DNA of 22,661 nucleotides from Thermoguttaceae bacterium (lineage in GTDB: Bacteria > Planctomycetota > Planctomycetia > Pirellulales > Thermoguttaceae), in the NCBI GenBank assembly GCA_028695865.1, contig JAQVID010000004.1:1-22661 (forward strand). The letters are read 5' to 3'. A program made the translations under genes and the position numbers. Positions 8,815-16,693 of this stretch are shown here, one piece after another. The notes under the pieces were generated by a model. That model had not been told where the DNA came from. It saw nothing but the letters and a program-made list of their open reading frames with translations, and did not search any database. Positions within the stretch are counted from its first letter, which is position 1. Each line of letters starts with the position of its first letter.

Positions 8815-9990
8815 ATGGTTTCGTTGAAAGAAAACATTTTTTGGGTCGGTTGTGTCGATTGGAATGTTCGTGATTTTCACAGTTACGATACGCATCGTGG
8901 CGCAACGTATAACGCTTATTTGATCCGCGGCCAAAAGAACGTCTTGATCGATACGGTTAAGGCTCCGTTTGCCGATGAGCTTTTACGCAACGTGAAAGAA
9001 ATTGTCGGGCTTGATCAAATTGATTACGTTGTGTGCAACCACTCGGAACTTGACCACGCCGGTTCGCTTCCCGCCGTGATGAAGGCGCTCCCCAACGCGA
9101 CTCTGCTTTGCAATGCCAAATGCCGCGAAACGTTGGCCGGTTATTTCGATACGGCTTCCTGGAAGATCGATATTGTTGCGCCGGATCAGCCGCTTTCATT
9201 GGGCAATCGAACGCTTGCTTTCGTGAATATTCCGATGGTGCATTGGCCGGAGTCGATGGTAACGTACATGCCGGAAGAAGAACTCCTGTTTTCGAACGAC
9301 GCTTTCGGTCAGCATTTGGCGACGAACGTCCGCTTCGACGATCAGTGGGATTTGTCGCAACTGCTTCAGGAAGCGAAATCGTATTACGCCAATATTGTTG
9401 CTCCCTATGGTCGACAGGTACTCAAAACACTTGAAGTTGCCTCGAAACTCAAGATCAGTATGATTGCTCCGAGTCACGGTCTGATTTGGCGCAAGAACAT
9501 TCCGGCGATTGTATCGGCATATTCCGATTGGGCCAGCGGCAAATGTATTCCCAAGGTTCTGATTATTTATGATACGATGTGGGAAAGCACCGGCCAAATG
9601 GCGCGCGAAATTCTCCGTGGCGTGACCTCTGTTGACGGCGTGCTTGGCGAAGCGATGCACGTTCGCAAAACGACTCTGACCCGGATCGCAACCGAGATGC
9701 TCGATACATCCGCCGTTGCCATTGGCAGCGCAACCTTGAATTCCGGTATGATGCCGCAACTTGCCGCGGCTCTCTGCTATATGAAAGGACTCAAATTTGT
9801 TCCCAAAAACGCTATGGCTTTTGGTTCTTACGGTTGGGGACCAGGTGGACCTGAAGCGATTGCCAAGTGGTTGGAGGAAATGAAATATCCGGTTGTTCAG
9901 CCGATGATTAAGGCTCACTGGCGCCCCAACGCGGAACTGCTGCAAGAGTGTTTTAACGCCGGCGTCGCGCTTGCTCAGGGAGTTCGATAA
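8815..9990 (+). CDS. Flavodiiron protein (A-type flavoprotein)
   Basis: A 391-residue class A flavodiiron protein, which reduces O2 to water and/or NO to N2O and so protects anaerobes. The N-terminal beta-lactamase-fold domain keeps the full diiron ligand set with canonical spacing: His76, Glu78, Asp80 and His81 (NHSELDHAG), His143 (VHWPESM), Asp162 (SNDAFGQH) and His221 (APSHGLIWR). The C-terminal flavodoxin domain (about 246-388) starts with VLIIYDTMWESTGQMA, whose TMWEST loop would bind the FMN phosphate. No fused rubredoxin or flavin reductase domain is present, so electrons must come from a separate donor. The ATG at 8815 has AAGGAA upstream. Its stop codon overlaps the next ATG by one base (TAATG). 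Substrate preference for O2 or NO cannot be read from the sequence. Confidence 0.95.
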   Translation: MVSLKENIFWVGCVDWNVRDFHSYDTHRGATYNAYLIRGQKNVLIDTVKAPFADELLRNVKEIVGLDQIDYVVCNHSELDHAGSLPAVMKALPNATLLCNAKCRETLAGYFDTASWKIDIVAPDQPLSLGNRTLAFVNIPMVHWPESMVTYMPEEELLFSNDAFGQHLATNVRFDDQWDLSQLLQEAKSYYANIVAPYGRQVLKTLEVASKLKISMIAPSHGLIWRKNIPAIVSAYSDWASGKCIPKVLIIYDTMWESTGQMAREILRGVTSVDGVLGEAMHVRKTTLTRIATEMLDTSAVAIGSATLNSGMMPQLAAALCYMKGLKFVPKNAMAFGSYGWGPGGPEAIAKWLEEMKYPVVQPMIKAHWRPNAELLQECFNAGVALAQGVR

Positions 9991-10871
9991 TGCCCGCTTC
10001 GGTTGATTGCTTGCTCTGTCTCATGCGTCAGTCGCTCGACGCGGCCCGCTTTGCCTCGGACGATCCGGCAGTGCATCAGAAAGTTGTTCGCGACGTGATG
10101 CAGCTCGTGCTTGATGAACCGGCCAATGTTGTCCCGCCGGTCATTGGTCAAAAGATTCACCGTTTGATTCGGCAGCGTACTGGTAATCCGGACCCTTATG
10201 CCGAAGGAAAACGCCGTTCCAATGAAGCTTTGTTGGAGATGTATGATACCCTCCGCAATGAAGTTTTTTCATCTGACGACCCGTTTGAAACGGCGATTCG
10301 GTTTGCCATTGCCGGCAATACGATTGATTTTGCGCTTGGGAAGCCAAGTTCGGATATGATTGAGCGGGCGTTTGCCGAAGCCCGGGTACGTCCAATCAAT
10401 GGCGATGTTGCGCTGTTTCGTCGAAAATTCGACGCGGCCGAATCGATCTTGTATTTGACCGATAACGCGGGCGAAATTGTTTGTGATCGGCTGTTTATCG
10501 AACTGCTTCGCAAAGAGCGTCCAACATGCAAATTGACCGTTGCGGTTCGCGGTCATGCGATCTTGAACGATGCGCTTCGGGAAGACGCTCAAGCTGTGGG
10601 GTTGGCAAAGCTTGTGCCCGTTATCGACAACGGTAATGACGGCCTTGGGACCATGCTGGAACAGTGTAGTGAAGAGTTTTTGCAATATTTCCGGTCTGTT
10701 GATCTGGTCATTTCAAAAGGTCTGGCCAATTATGAAACGCTGATAGAAAACGCTGGACCAGTTTTGCCTCGTGATATTGTCTACCTGTTCAAATCGAAGT
10801 GTCCGTTTATTTCTCATTTCGCCGGTACGCAGGTAGGCGACCTGGTCGTCGTCTGTCCCATGACGAATTGA
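9990..10871 (+). CDS. DUF89 / ARMT1-like family protein
   Basis: A 293-residue DUF89 protein of the short prokaryotic, AF1104-like type. This family has a metal-dependent phosphatase fold proposed to remove damaged or surplus phosphorylated metabolites; the human relative is ARMT1. Visible family features are the N-terminal CLLC (Cys7, Cys10), the DNAGE motif (158-162) after a beta strand, RGHAILNDA (187-195) and DLVISKGLANYE (238-249), followed by KCPF (270-273). Asp158, Asn159 and the Asn-Asp of ILNDA are the likely metal-site residues. The start overlaps the flavodiiron stop by one base, so translation is probably coupled. The native substrate is unknown; the operon offers acyl-CoA or flavin chemistry as a hint only. 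Confidence 0.85.
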   Translation: MPASVDCLLCLMRQSLDAARFASDDPAVHQKVVRDVMQLVLDEPANVVPPVIGQKIHRLIRQRTGNPDPYAEGKRRSNEALLEMYDTLRNEVFSSDDPFETAIRFAIAGNTIDFALGKPSSDMIERAFAEARVRPINGDVALFRRKFDAAESILYLTDNAGEIVCDRLFIELLRKERPTCKLTVAVRGHAILNDALREDAQAVGLAKLVPVIDNGNDGLGTMLEQCSEEFLQYFRSVDLVISKGLANYETLIENAGPVLPRDIVYLFKSKCPFISHFAGTQVGDLVVVCPMTN

Positions 10872-10900
10872 ACTAGACGAATTGAACTATTGGAATAGCC

Positions 10901-10931
10901 TTGCGCCGTCAGGCGGCACCCCTGTTATGCG
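10901..10931 (+). repeat. 31-bp flanking repeat, left copy
   Basis: Matches 28 of 31 positions with 11306-11336 in the same orientation. The shared core reads GCCGTCAGGC then a C-rich run and CTGTTATGCG. It lies 30 bp after the DUF89 stop. Confidence 0.85.
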
Positions 10932-10971
10932 ATTCCCCCCCAAAAAAAACAACCCCATATGCGGACATTTA

Positions 10972-11123
10972 TTGGTCGTCATGGACCTTGAATTGGGGGA
11001 TGATGAAAAATCCTGCAAGCCCGTATATGGAGCGAGTGAAACGAGTGCAATTAGGGCCAGAGCGGTTCGCATTGGTTCCAACATTCTCTCATTCCGGTTG
11101 CGTGACCTGCGTTCCGGGCTCTG
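10972..11123 (+). repeat. ~153-bp direct repeat, copy 1 (152 bp)
   Basis: Begins TTGGTCGTCATGGACC and is followed immediately by copy 2. I count about six substitutions and one missing base (CAAGCCCG against CAAGGCCCG) between copies. No terminal inverted repeats or target duplication were seen, so it is not an obvious insertion element. Confidence 0.9.
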
Positions 11124-11276
11124 TTGGTCGTCATGGACCTTGAATTGGGGGATGATGAAAAATTCCGCAAGGCCCGTATATGGAGCGAGTGAAACGAGCG
11201 CAATTAGGGCCAGAACGGTTCGCATTGGTTCCAACATTCTCTAATTCCGGTTGCGCGACCTGCGTTCCGGGCTTGT
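11124..11276 (+). repeat. ~153-bp direct repeat, copy 2
   Basis: The second copy, about 95% identical to copy 1. Within it GGCCC and GGGCC about 30 bp apart can pair. On the minus strand an ORF with a signal-peptide-like start (MRTVLALIALVSL) runs through this copy but changes frame in copy 1, so I treat it as fortuitous. Confidence 0.9.
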
Positions 11277-11305
11277 CCGTCTTGCCAGAGCGAGCAGGCA
11301 GGGGC

Positions 11306-11336
11306 TTGTGCCGTCAGGCCGCCCCCCTGTTATGCG
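11306..11336 (+). repeat. 31-bp flanking repeat, right copy
   Basis: Partner of 10901-10931; it ends 2 bp before the stop codon of the leftward membrane gene. Together with upstream bases, CAGGGGC can pair with the CCCCCTG inside it around an inner GCC-GTCA-GGC hairpin, so it may serve as the leftward operon's 3' end. Confidence 0.8.
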
Positions 11337-11338
11337 GT

Positions 11339-12673
11339 TTACTCCCGGTCCCTCTTTCCTGTCCGGCCGGCAAGAACCATTTGGCGAATGATCCATAGCA
11401 CAACCAGCAGTGTAAAGGCAAAGACTCCCAAAAACGCGTAGAGCGGACTCCATTCGACGTTTTCCGGTATGGCCGCAACATTCAGCCAGGAAGCAAGTTG
11501 ACCATTCTGAATCAATTGGCGAGTCGTTGCGTATGTCGCCAGAATAGCCAGTTCGCATAAGGTCACCGAAAAGACCAAAAGAACGCCGCGTATTTTGTCC
11601 CATTTTCCAAGCGTTAACAGGATCGGAAGCAGAGCAAACGAACCAATCGTTCCGACCGGCAGATACATCCACGGAGCCGTGAAAAGATAATCCAAATCAG
11701 GATACGACGGCTTAATAAAACGAAAATAATAAAACCAGAGAGACCCACCGGCAAGAAGCAGACCGAACCAACTAAAGCAGGTACTCAGGGTAAGGGCCCA
11801 ACGTCTGTAATTCTCAATGGAATCGACCGATTCCTCAACTTCACTTTCATACTCGTCAGATTCATCGTCGCCTTGATCGGAATCGTCTTCGGACTTACCG
11901 CCCATTTTCTTGATTCGCTTTTTGTCCTTTTTACTCAATTTCGCGGTTCCGGCGGCAGTGGGCGTTGTACCTTTCTTTTTCGACGCTCCATCAGCGGTGT
12001 CGGTTTCCGACACAAACGAACGGGCACGGCACAATATCCACGCGTCGAAAAGAGTCCAAAACGCAAGCGTCGAAAACCCCAGCCCAATCATGGAGCACCA
12101 GCGAAGATAAACGACCGGATCACGCCACCAGGTACCCAGACCGGTTGCGGCTCCGGCAACAGACTTTTTGGCAAAGACCTCAAGCCAGGCGTCCGGCAAT
12201 GCCATAAACGTCCACTGACTGGTAAAGATCAACGAACAGGCGGTTAAACAAAAGACGGCGATCGTTCCACAAATCACAAGACGCCTGGTTCGCGACTGGT
12301 TCAGGCTTGCGGCGCAACCGTATATTGCGTAATACGCTATCCCTACCAGAACAAGAACGGCAAACCAGTGAACCGCCATAAGAACGGTTGACGTATAAAA
12401 CGCCTTGTAGTACGCCGTCTGCACGAACAAAAGCGGAACGATTCCCAAATTGATTCCAAGGGCCATGACGACCGGTAATTGACAAATCAATCGGCCTGCG
12501 TATCGGCGAGCGTTTCGACGCCCCACCAGATAAAGGAACAACGCCATCGGAAGTCCGACAAACCACAGCGACATTGGAATACAGTGAAGAACAAATCCCA
12601 AAATCTTAAAGAGTTGCACAAACCAAAATGGGGCACATAATCCGGGCAAAGTCGAAGGATCAATCGGAGTCAT
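11339..12673 (-). CDS. Membrane subunit of a cytochrome bd-like complex
   Basis: A 444-residue multi-pass membrane protein, about nine or ten hydrophobic segments (near 14-36, 66-86, 97-118, 132-152, 190-214, 293-315, 332-354, 364-383 and 407-430). It is the obligate-looking partner of the upstream cytochrome bd-like protein: the genes overlap by 4 bp (ATGA). I recognise the segment INLGIVPLLFVQ...FYTSTVLMA (74-100) from partner proteins found next to such c-heme bd-like subunits; His30 and His102 are possible heme ligands. A strongly charged, low-complexity loop (about 228-283), first Lys-rich (KKDKKRIKKMGGK) then Asp/Glu-rich, splits the protein into a six-helix and a four-helix half. No CxxCH is present. 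Exact function is not established; a role as quinol- or heme-binding subunit is inference. Confidence 0.7.
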   Translation of the reverse strand: MTPIDPSTLPGLCAPFWFVQLFKILGFVLHCIPMSLWFVGLPMALFLYLVGRRNARRYAGRLICQLPVVMALGINLGIVPLLFVQTAYYKAFYTSTVLMAVHWFAVLVLVGIAYYAIYGCAASLNQSRTRRLVICGTIAVFCLTACSLIFTSQWTFMALPDAWLEVFAKKSVAGAATGLGTWWRDPVVYLRWCSMIGLGFSTLAFWTLFDAWILCRARSFVSETDTADGASKKKGTTPTAAGTAKLSKKDKKRIKKMGGKSEDDSDQGDDESDEYESEVEESVDSIENYRRWALTLSTCFSWFGLLLAGGSLWFYYFRFIKPSYPDLDYLFTAPWMYLPVGTIGSFALLPILLTLGKWDKIRGVLLVFSVTLCELAILATYATTRQLIQNGQLASWLNVAAIPENVEWSPLYAFLGVFAFTLLVVLWIIRQMVLAGRTGKRDRE

Positions 12674-14433
12674 TGTTGCACCTCCTCCTGGATAGTCATG
12701 TTTTCAGGCATTTCAGGACGTATTGTCACGAGATAGTCGGCCAGAAGTTCAGCCTCAACTTCAGTCCCGCACCACGGCGGCATATAAAAACCCGGCCTGT
12801 TCAGATTCTGAACAAATCGCGCAATTTCTTCTTTGGTTTTTCCGGTCAGCATGGGGCCGGCCGCGGAATAGCCCCACTTGGCCGCGTGGCAATCGTTGCA
12901 ATGATACATGAAAACGACATGTCCCAGCTCCACGCGATCTTCGGCCGAAACGCGAAGCAAATCGGTATTTCCCTGAATGACGCTTCCGGAAACAAATACC
13001 CGGGCAGCGGGAAAGAATCGCTTCTCGGGCAATTCTTTTGCCGTGGCCTCTTTCGCTTCACCTTCCTTCGCAGCGTCTGTATTGGCTTCATGACCGGAAC
13101 CAGACGCCGATGTGCCGGCAAGCGGAGTCGAACTCGACGCAACAGCCGGTTTGTTTGACGTTGCTGTTTGGGGCATTACGGCCAAACCTCCGGACGATGA
13201 AGAACCGCCACTGGTTATCGTCTTGTGACCGGATACCGGCTGGAACCCGCCCGACTGGGCAAACGACAGAAGTTGCATGCCTGAACCGTGAGCCAAAGCG
13301 CCGCGAACAACCGGAACTTCAGGAGCAATTTTCAGATTGGGGTATTTCTTCTGAAGATTCGATAAATAAATACTCGTCCAATGTCCGCTTTCCAGCAAAC
13401 CCTTTTGTCGAATCGCGTCGACCTCCGCAGCGTAAATCTGATGACCGTAAACAAACTGGTCAACAATAAAAGGTTTGCGAACCGCTTCCCGAACGAACTC
13501 ACCCACCGAAATGCCAACCACACCGAACATGAAAAGCGCCAGAGCAAGCCCCGTGGACATATTGCGAGGCGAACGGAACGGTCCGACGATCATCAAGATG
13601 AGCATGGCGACCAAAACAGCCGCAAAGAGTCCGAGAAAAATGTTCATGGCGGCCGCTCGTTCCAGCATCATTCTGGACGAAGGAGTCAAAAACCAATACC
13701 AGCCGAAAGTACCCACTGCAACAAAGACAAGACCGACGATGGAAGGGCACTTCATGCGACGTATCACCATTTCGCGAACTTCATCATTCTTTTGAAACAA
13801 CGTTGCGTGAAGATAAACATAAAAAGTCGCAAGGATCAGAGCTCCGCCTGTTCGGGCAACTGTTTGCGGCAAAAACTGTTCATTACAGAACGCCTGCCAA
13901 AACGACCCGGGCCACTGCGAATGATTTTCCCAATTGAGCGTACCAAGCAGTGTTTGGGAATTCAACATGAACGACGTAATACCGGTAATTAAAACGAGCG
14001 AAATCCAGGCGGCCAGGGCGTAAATGAAACCGATGATCGAGTGCGTTTTCGCCGGCAATTTATCCCAATAGTAATAAAAAGCAAACGCCGCGACAATTTC
14101 CATGACAAAAAAGCACCATTCAATGGCCCAACCGAAAACGAACGTCCGAATGAGCATTTCCGTCGCCAAAGGAGAAGCCAGGCCAATGGTCCACCAGATT
14201 CCCACTCCGGTGATCGCACCAAAGACAACTGTCAGGAGCACAAAAAACTTCGCGTGCGATTTCCAATAGTCGCGATAAAAACCGTCTTCAGTGCGTATCG
14301 CGTAACGGTTCTCGACGGCAAGCAGAATACCGCCCCCGACCGCGTAATGCGACACGATAACATGAACTACCGCAACAATCGCGATCAACATCGGAGAAGT
14401 CAACCCCGAAACATACCACCAGGGATAATGCAT
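12670..14433 (-). CDS. Cytochrome bd-like subunit fused to cytochrome c
   Basis: A 587-residue respiratory-type membrane protein. The first ~315 residues hold about eight to nine membrane helices related to the N-terminal part of cytochrome bd oxidase subunit I, with conserved-looking His24 and His29 (VVHVIVSHYAVGGG), GAITGVGIWWTIG (72-84) and Glu105/Glu112 (AIEWCFFVMEIVAAF). The usual CydA quinol-site motif GRQPW is absent. A Ser/Gly/Ala-rich linker (about 380-470) leads to a single cytochrome c domain with CNDCH (512-516) and an axial Met551 in YMPPW. The start is the ATG at 14433, because AAAAGGAG lies 9 nt upstream; the in-frame TTG at 14442 would touch the ribosome binding site. The product probably moves electrons between quinol, heme c and an acceptor; oxygen reduction is not proven. 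It overlaps its partner gene by 4 bp and lies 71 bp after argF. Confidence 0.82.
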   Translation of the reverse strand: MHYPWWYVSGLTSPMLIAIVAVVHVIVSHYAVGGGILLAVENRYAIRTEDGFYRDYWKSHAKFFVLLTVVFGAITGVGIWWTIGLASPLATEMLIRTFVFGWAIEWCFFVMEIVAAFAFYYYWDKLPAKTHSIIGFIYALAAWISLVLITGITSFMLNSQTLLGTLNWENHSQWPGSFWQAFCNEQFLPQTVARTGGALILATFYVYLHATLFQKNDEVREMVIRRMKCPSIVGLVFVAVGTFGWYWFLTPSSRMMLERAAAMNIFLGLFAAVLVAMLILMIVGPFRSPRNMSTGLALALFMFGVVGISVGEFVREAVRKPFIVDQFVYGHQIYAAEVDAIRQKGLLESGHWTSIYLSNLQKKYPNLKIAPEVPVVRGALAHGSGMQLLSFAQSGGFQPVSGHKTITSGGSSSSGGLAVMPQTATSNKPAVASSSTPLAGTSASGSGHEANTDAAKEGEAKEATAKELPEKRFFPAARVFVSGSVIQGNTDLLRVSAEDRVELGHVVFMYHCNDCHAAKWGYSAAGPMLTGKTKEEIARFVQNLNRPGFYMPPWCGTEVEAELLADYLVTIRPEMPENMTIQEEVQQ

Positions 14434-14504
14434 GACATTCAACTCCTTTTACAAATGGTGTGCACCCATACAATCGTGCCGACCGCGATCCAGGACTGCG
14501 GTTC

Positions 14505-15440
14505 TTATTTTTCACTCAGCAGCCAGACCAGAAGTCCTTTCTGCGCGTGCATTCTGTTGGCCGCCTGTTCGATAATGCGGCTGGCGGGCGAATCAATGAC
14601 GCCATCGGTCACTTCCAAACCGCGCCGCGCCGGAAGGCAGTGCAGAAAAATCGTCTTGTCCGTCTTCGTTTTTTCCATGAGCGATTCGTTGACCTGATAT
14701 CGCGAAAAAGCCGCCTTACGCTCTTCTTCTTCGGCTTCCTGACCCATACTGACCCAAACGTCCGTGTAAATCGCGTAAGCTCCACGAACAGCTTTTACCG
14801 GGTCCGGCTCCAAGGTCAACGAAAAACCTTTCGTTTGACTGCGACCAATCAACTTTTTAATTTGCTTTTCGGTGAAGTTGTATTTTTCCGGCGAAGAAAT
14901 TACAATTTCGCTCCCCAGCATGGCCGCCGCTTCCACAAGACTGGCCGCGACATTATTCGAATCGCCAACCCATACGATCTTGATTCCTTCGAGCGTTCCG
15001 AATTCTTCCTGAATCGTGAGCATATCGGCAAGGGCCTGACACGGGTGCGCTTGATCTGTCAGCGCGTTCACAACAGGGCAACCGCAATATTTCGCCAAAT
15101 CGGTAACCGACTTATGCCTTCGAGCACGAAACACAATGGCATCGACCATGGAACTTAAAACATGACCAATATCGGCGACGCTTTCGCGTTTTCCGAATCC
15201 AATATGCTGATCTTCCAAAAAGACACTGCCACCACCGAGTTGAAGCATGCCCGACTCAAAACTGACTCTGGTGCGCAGCGACATTTTTTCAAAAATGAGG
15301 CCAAGCACTTTCCCTTCCAGATACCGTTTGCGAATTCCTTGCAGATATTCGCTTTTAATTTCGCGGGCCAACGCGAAAATGGAATTCAGTTCGCGAACAT
15401 TAACGTCGCGCATGGTAATAAAATGTCTTTGTTTCTTCAT
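14505..15440 (-). CDS. argF: Ornithine carbamoyltransferase
   Basis: Makes citrulline from ornithine and carbamoyl phosphate in arginine synthesis; cytoplasmic trimer in the family. The 311 residues carry the carbamoyl-phosphate loop as SLRTR (54-58, canonical STRTR), HPCQALAD (132-139), the ornithine loop DVWVSMG (227-233) and HCLP (267-270). The SMG loop argues for true ornithine use rather than the N-acetyl- or N-succinylornithine variants. The ATG at 15440 sits 2 nt after the argD stop, with GAAAGGGG upstream inside the argD end, so translation is probably coupled. The length is normal. Second-position Leu in SLRTR occurs in other family branches and is not by itself a defect. Confidence 0.95.
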   Translation of the reverse strand: MKKQRHFITMRDVNVRELNSIFALAREIKSEYLQGIRKRYLEGKVLGLIFEKMSLRTRVSFESGMLQLGGGSVFLEDQHIGFGKRESVADIGHVLSSMVDAIVFRARRHKSVTDLAKYCGCPVVNALTDQAHPCQALADMLTIQEEFGTLEGIKIVWVGDSNNVAASLVEAAAMLGSEIVISSPEKYNFTEKQIKKLIGRSQTKGFSLTLEPDPVKAVRGAYAIYTDVWVSMGQEAEEEERKAAFSRYQVNESLMEKTKTDKTIFLHCLPARRGLEVTDGVIDSPASRIIEQAANRMHAQKGLLVWLLSEK

Positions 15441-15442
15441 GG

Positions 15443-16633
15443 TTACGCCCCTTTCCGGAGAGTGTCTTCAAGAATATCCAGCGCTTCGTCGACCATCTCC
15501 GGCGCGGTCGTAACGGCCGGCAGAAGACGTATGACGTTTCCATGCGTACAATTGATCAACAGTCCTTTTTTCATGCAAGCTTCGACAAATACCGCTCCCT
15601 CGACCCGCAGTTCAATACCGATCATGGCGCCGACACAACGAACTTCCTGAATCACGTCAAGTTCATTTGCCATTTTGGTCAAACGGCTCTTGAATTGCTC
15701 GCCCATGACCTGACATTTTTCAAGAAGTCCTTCGGCTTCAACCATTTTAATGGTCGCTATGCCCGCCGCGGCCGCAACCGGATTACCTCCAAAAGTCGCC
15801 GCGTGCATGCCAGGACGCAGACTCGGAGCAATTTCACGTTTGGCCAACATGGCGGCACCCGCAAAACCACTGCAAATCGTTTTGGCAAGCGTCATGATAT
15901 CAGGTGTCACGCCAAAGTGCTGATAGGCAAACCAATGACCTGTTCGGCCACAGCCTGTTTGTACTTCGTCGAATACCAAAAGAAGATTTTTGCGGTCGCA
16001 CAATTGACGCAGGCCCTGAAGGAATCCTTCCGGAGGAATGCGAACGCCCCCTTCGCCCTGGATCGGCTCGACCATAATGGCCGCTGTTTCGTCGTCCACC
16101 GCTTCTTCTGTCGCTGCCAAATCACCAAAGGGAACATAAGTGAACCCCGGAAGCAACGGCTCAATTCCTTTGTGATATTTCGCTTGCGCTGTCGCTGAAA
16201 TCGATCCCATCGTCCGACCGTGGAACGCCCCCTGGAACGTAATGATTTTGTATCGGCCCGATTCCGTTTGATGAAGTCGGACAAGCTTGATCGCCGCTTC
16301 GTTGGCTTCTGTTCCGGAATTGCAGAAAAACGCCTGCCCGCCAAAACTCCGTTCCGACAAAAGCTTGGCCCAGATTCCCTGTTCCTGAGTATACCACGAA
16401 TTGGGAACATGAATCAGCCGGGCAATCTGCTCCTGGACCGCTTGTACCACCGGTTTGGGACAATGCCCGAACATGTTGCACCCCCAGCCGGGAAAGAAAT
16501 CAATGTATCGGTTCCCTTCGGCGTCCCAAATACAAGACCCTTCCCCACGAACCAGAGCCACCGGGTAACGAGTGTAATTCGGTATAACCGCGTCTTTGAA
16601 CAACGAAATGATTTCCTGCGAACCAAGCGACAT
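15443..16633 (-). CDS. argD: Acetylornithine aminotransferase
   Basis: PLP-dependent class III aminotransferase that converts N-acetylglutamate semialdehyde and glutamate to N-acetylornithine; cytoplasmic. The 396 residues show NSGTEANEAAIKLVR (105-119), AFHGRT (136-141), the PLP aspartate in DEVQTGCGRTG (222-232; Asp222), the Schiff-base Lys251 in TLAKTICSG (248-256) and TFGGNP (280-285). The residues after Lys251 (TICSG) differ from the more usual glycine-rich run but leave the lysine context intact. The start ATG at 16633 has AAGGAG upstream. It lies 60 bp after argB and 2 bp before argF; the arginine context supports acetylornithine over GABA or other omega-amino substrates. Confidence 0.94.
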   Translation of the reverse strand: MSLGSQEIISLFKDAVIPNYTRYPVALVRGEGSCIWDAEGNRYIDFFPGWGCNMFGHCPKPVVQAVQEQIARLIHVPNSWYTQEQGIWAKLLSERSFGGQAFFCNSGTEANEAAIKLVRLHQTESGRYKIITFQGAFHGRTMGSISATAQAKYHKGIEPLLPGFTYVPFGDLAATEEAVDDETAAIMVEPIQGEGGVRIPPEGFLQGLRQLCDRKNLLLVFDEVQTGCGRTGHWFAYQHFGVTPDIMTLAKTICSGFAGAAMLAKREIAPSLRPGMHAATFGGNPVAAAAGIATIKMVEAEGLLEKCQVMGEQFKSRLTKMANELDVIQEVRCVGAMIGIELRVEGAVFVEACMKKGLLINCTHGNVIRLLPAVTTAPEMVDEALDILEDTLRKGA

Positions 16634-16693
16634 GATATTTCTCCTTGACGAATTGTACTTGTCAACAACAAGACATGCTCGTTTTGATATATG

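Larger units (their letters stand above)
10872..11338. other. Gene-free gap between convergent operons, full of repeats
   Basis: This 467-bp gap lies between the 3' ends of the ior operon (plus) and the bd-like operon (minus). It contains a 31-bp repeat pair (10901-10931 and 11306-11336) enclosing two ~153-bp direct repeats. Short ORFs exist on both strands across the repeats, but the same frame is not kept in both copies and I call none. No classical U-tract terminator was found; GC-rich pairing near 11301-11329 could act for the leftward operon. Confidence 0.8.

Noticed and set aside
8103..8837. A 244-codon open frame on the minus strand across iorB.
   Set aside because: Shadow of iorB, which has a strong ribosome binding site and diagnostic motifs; the minus frame is rich in Arg/His/Asn without a domain.
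9196..9945. A 249-codon open frame on the minus strand.
   Set aside because: Antisense to the flavodiiron gene, whose complete diiron ligand set is in the plus frame.
10972..11276. The 153-bp repeats as an insertion sequence.
   Set aside because: No transposase, terminal inverted repeats or target-site duplications are visible.
14505..15440. Possibility that argF is an acetyl- or succinylornithine carbamoyltransferase because of SLRTR.
   Set aside because: The SMG loop typical of ornithine-specific enzymes is intact, and SLRTR also occurs in other ornithine carbamoyltransferases.
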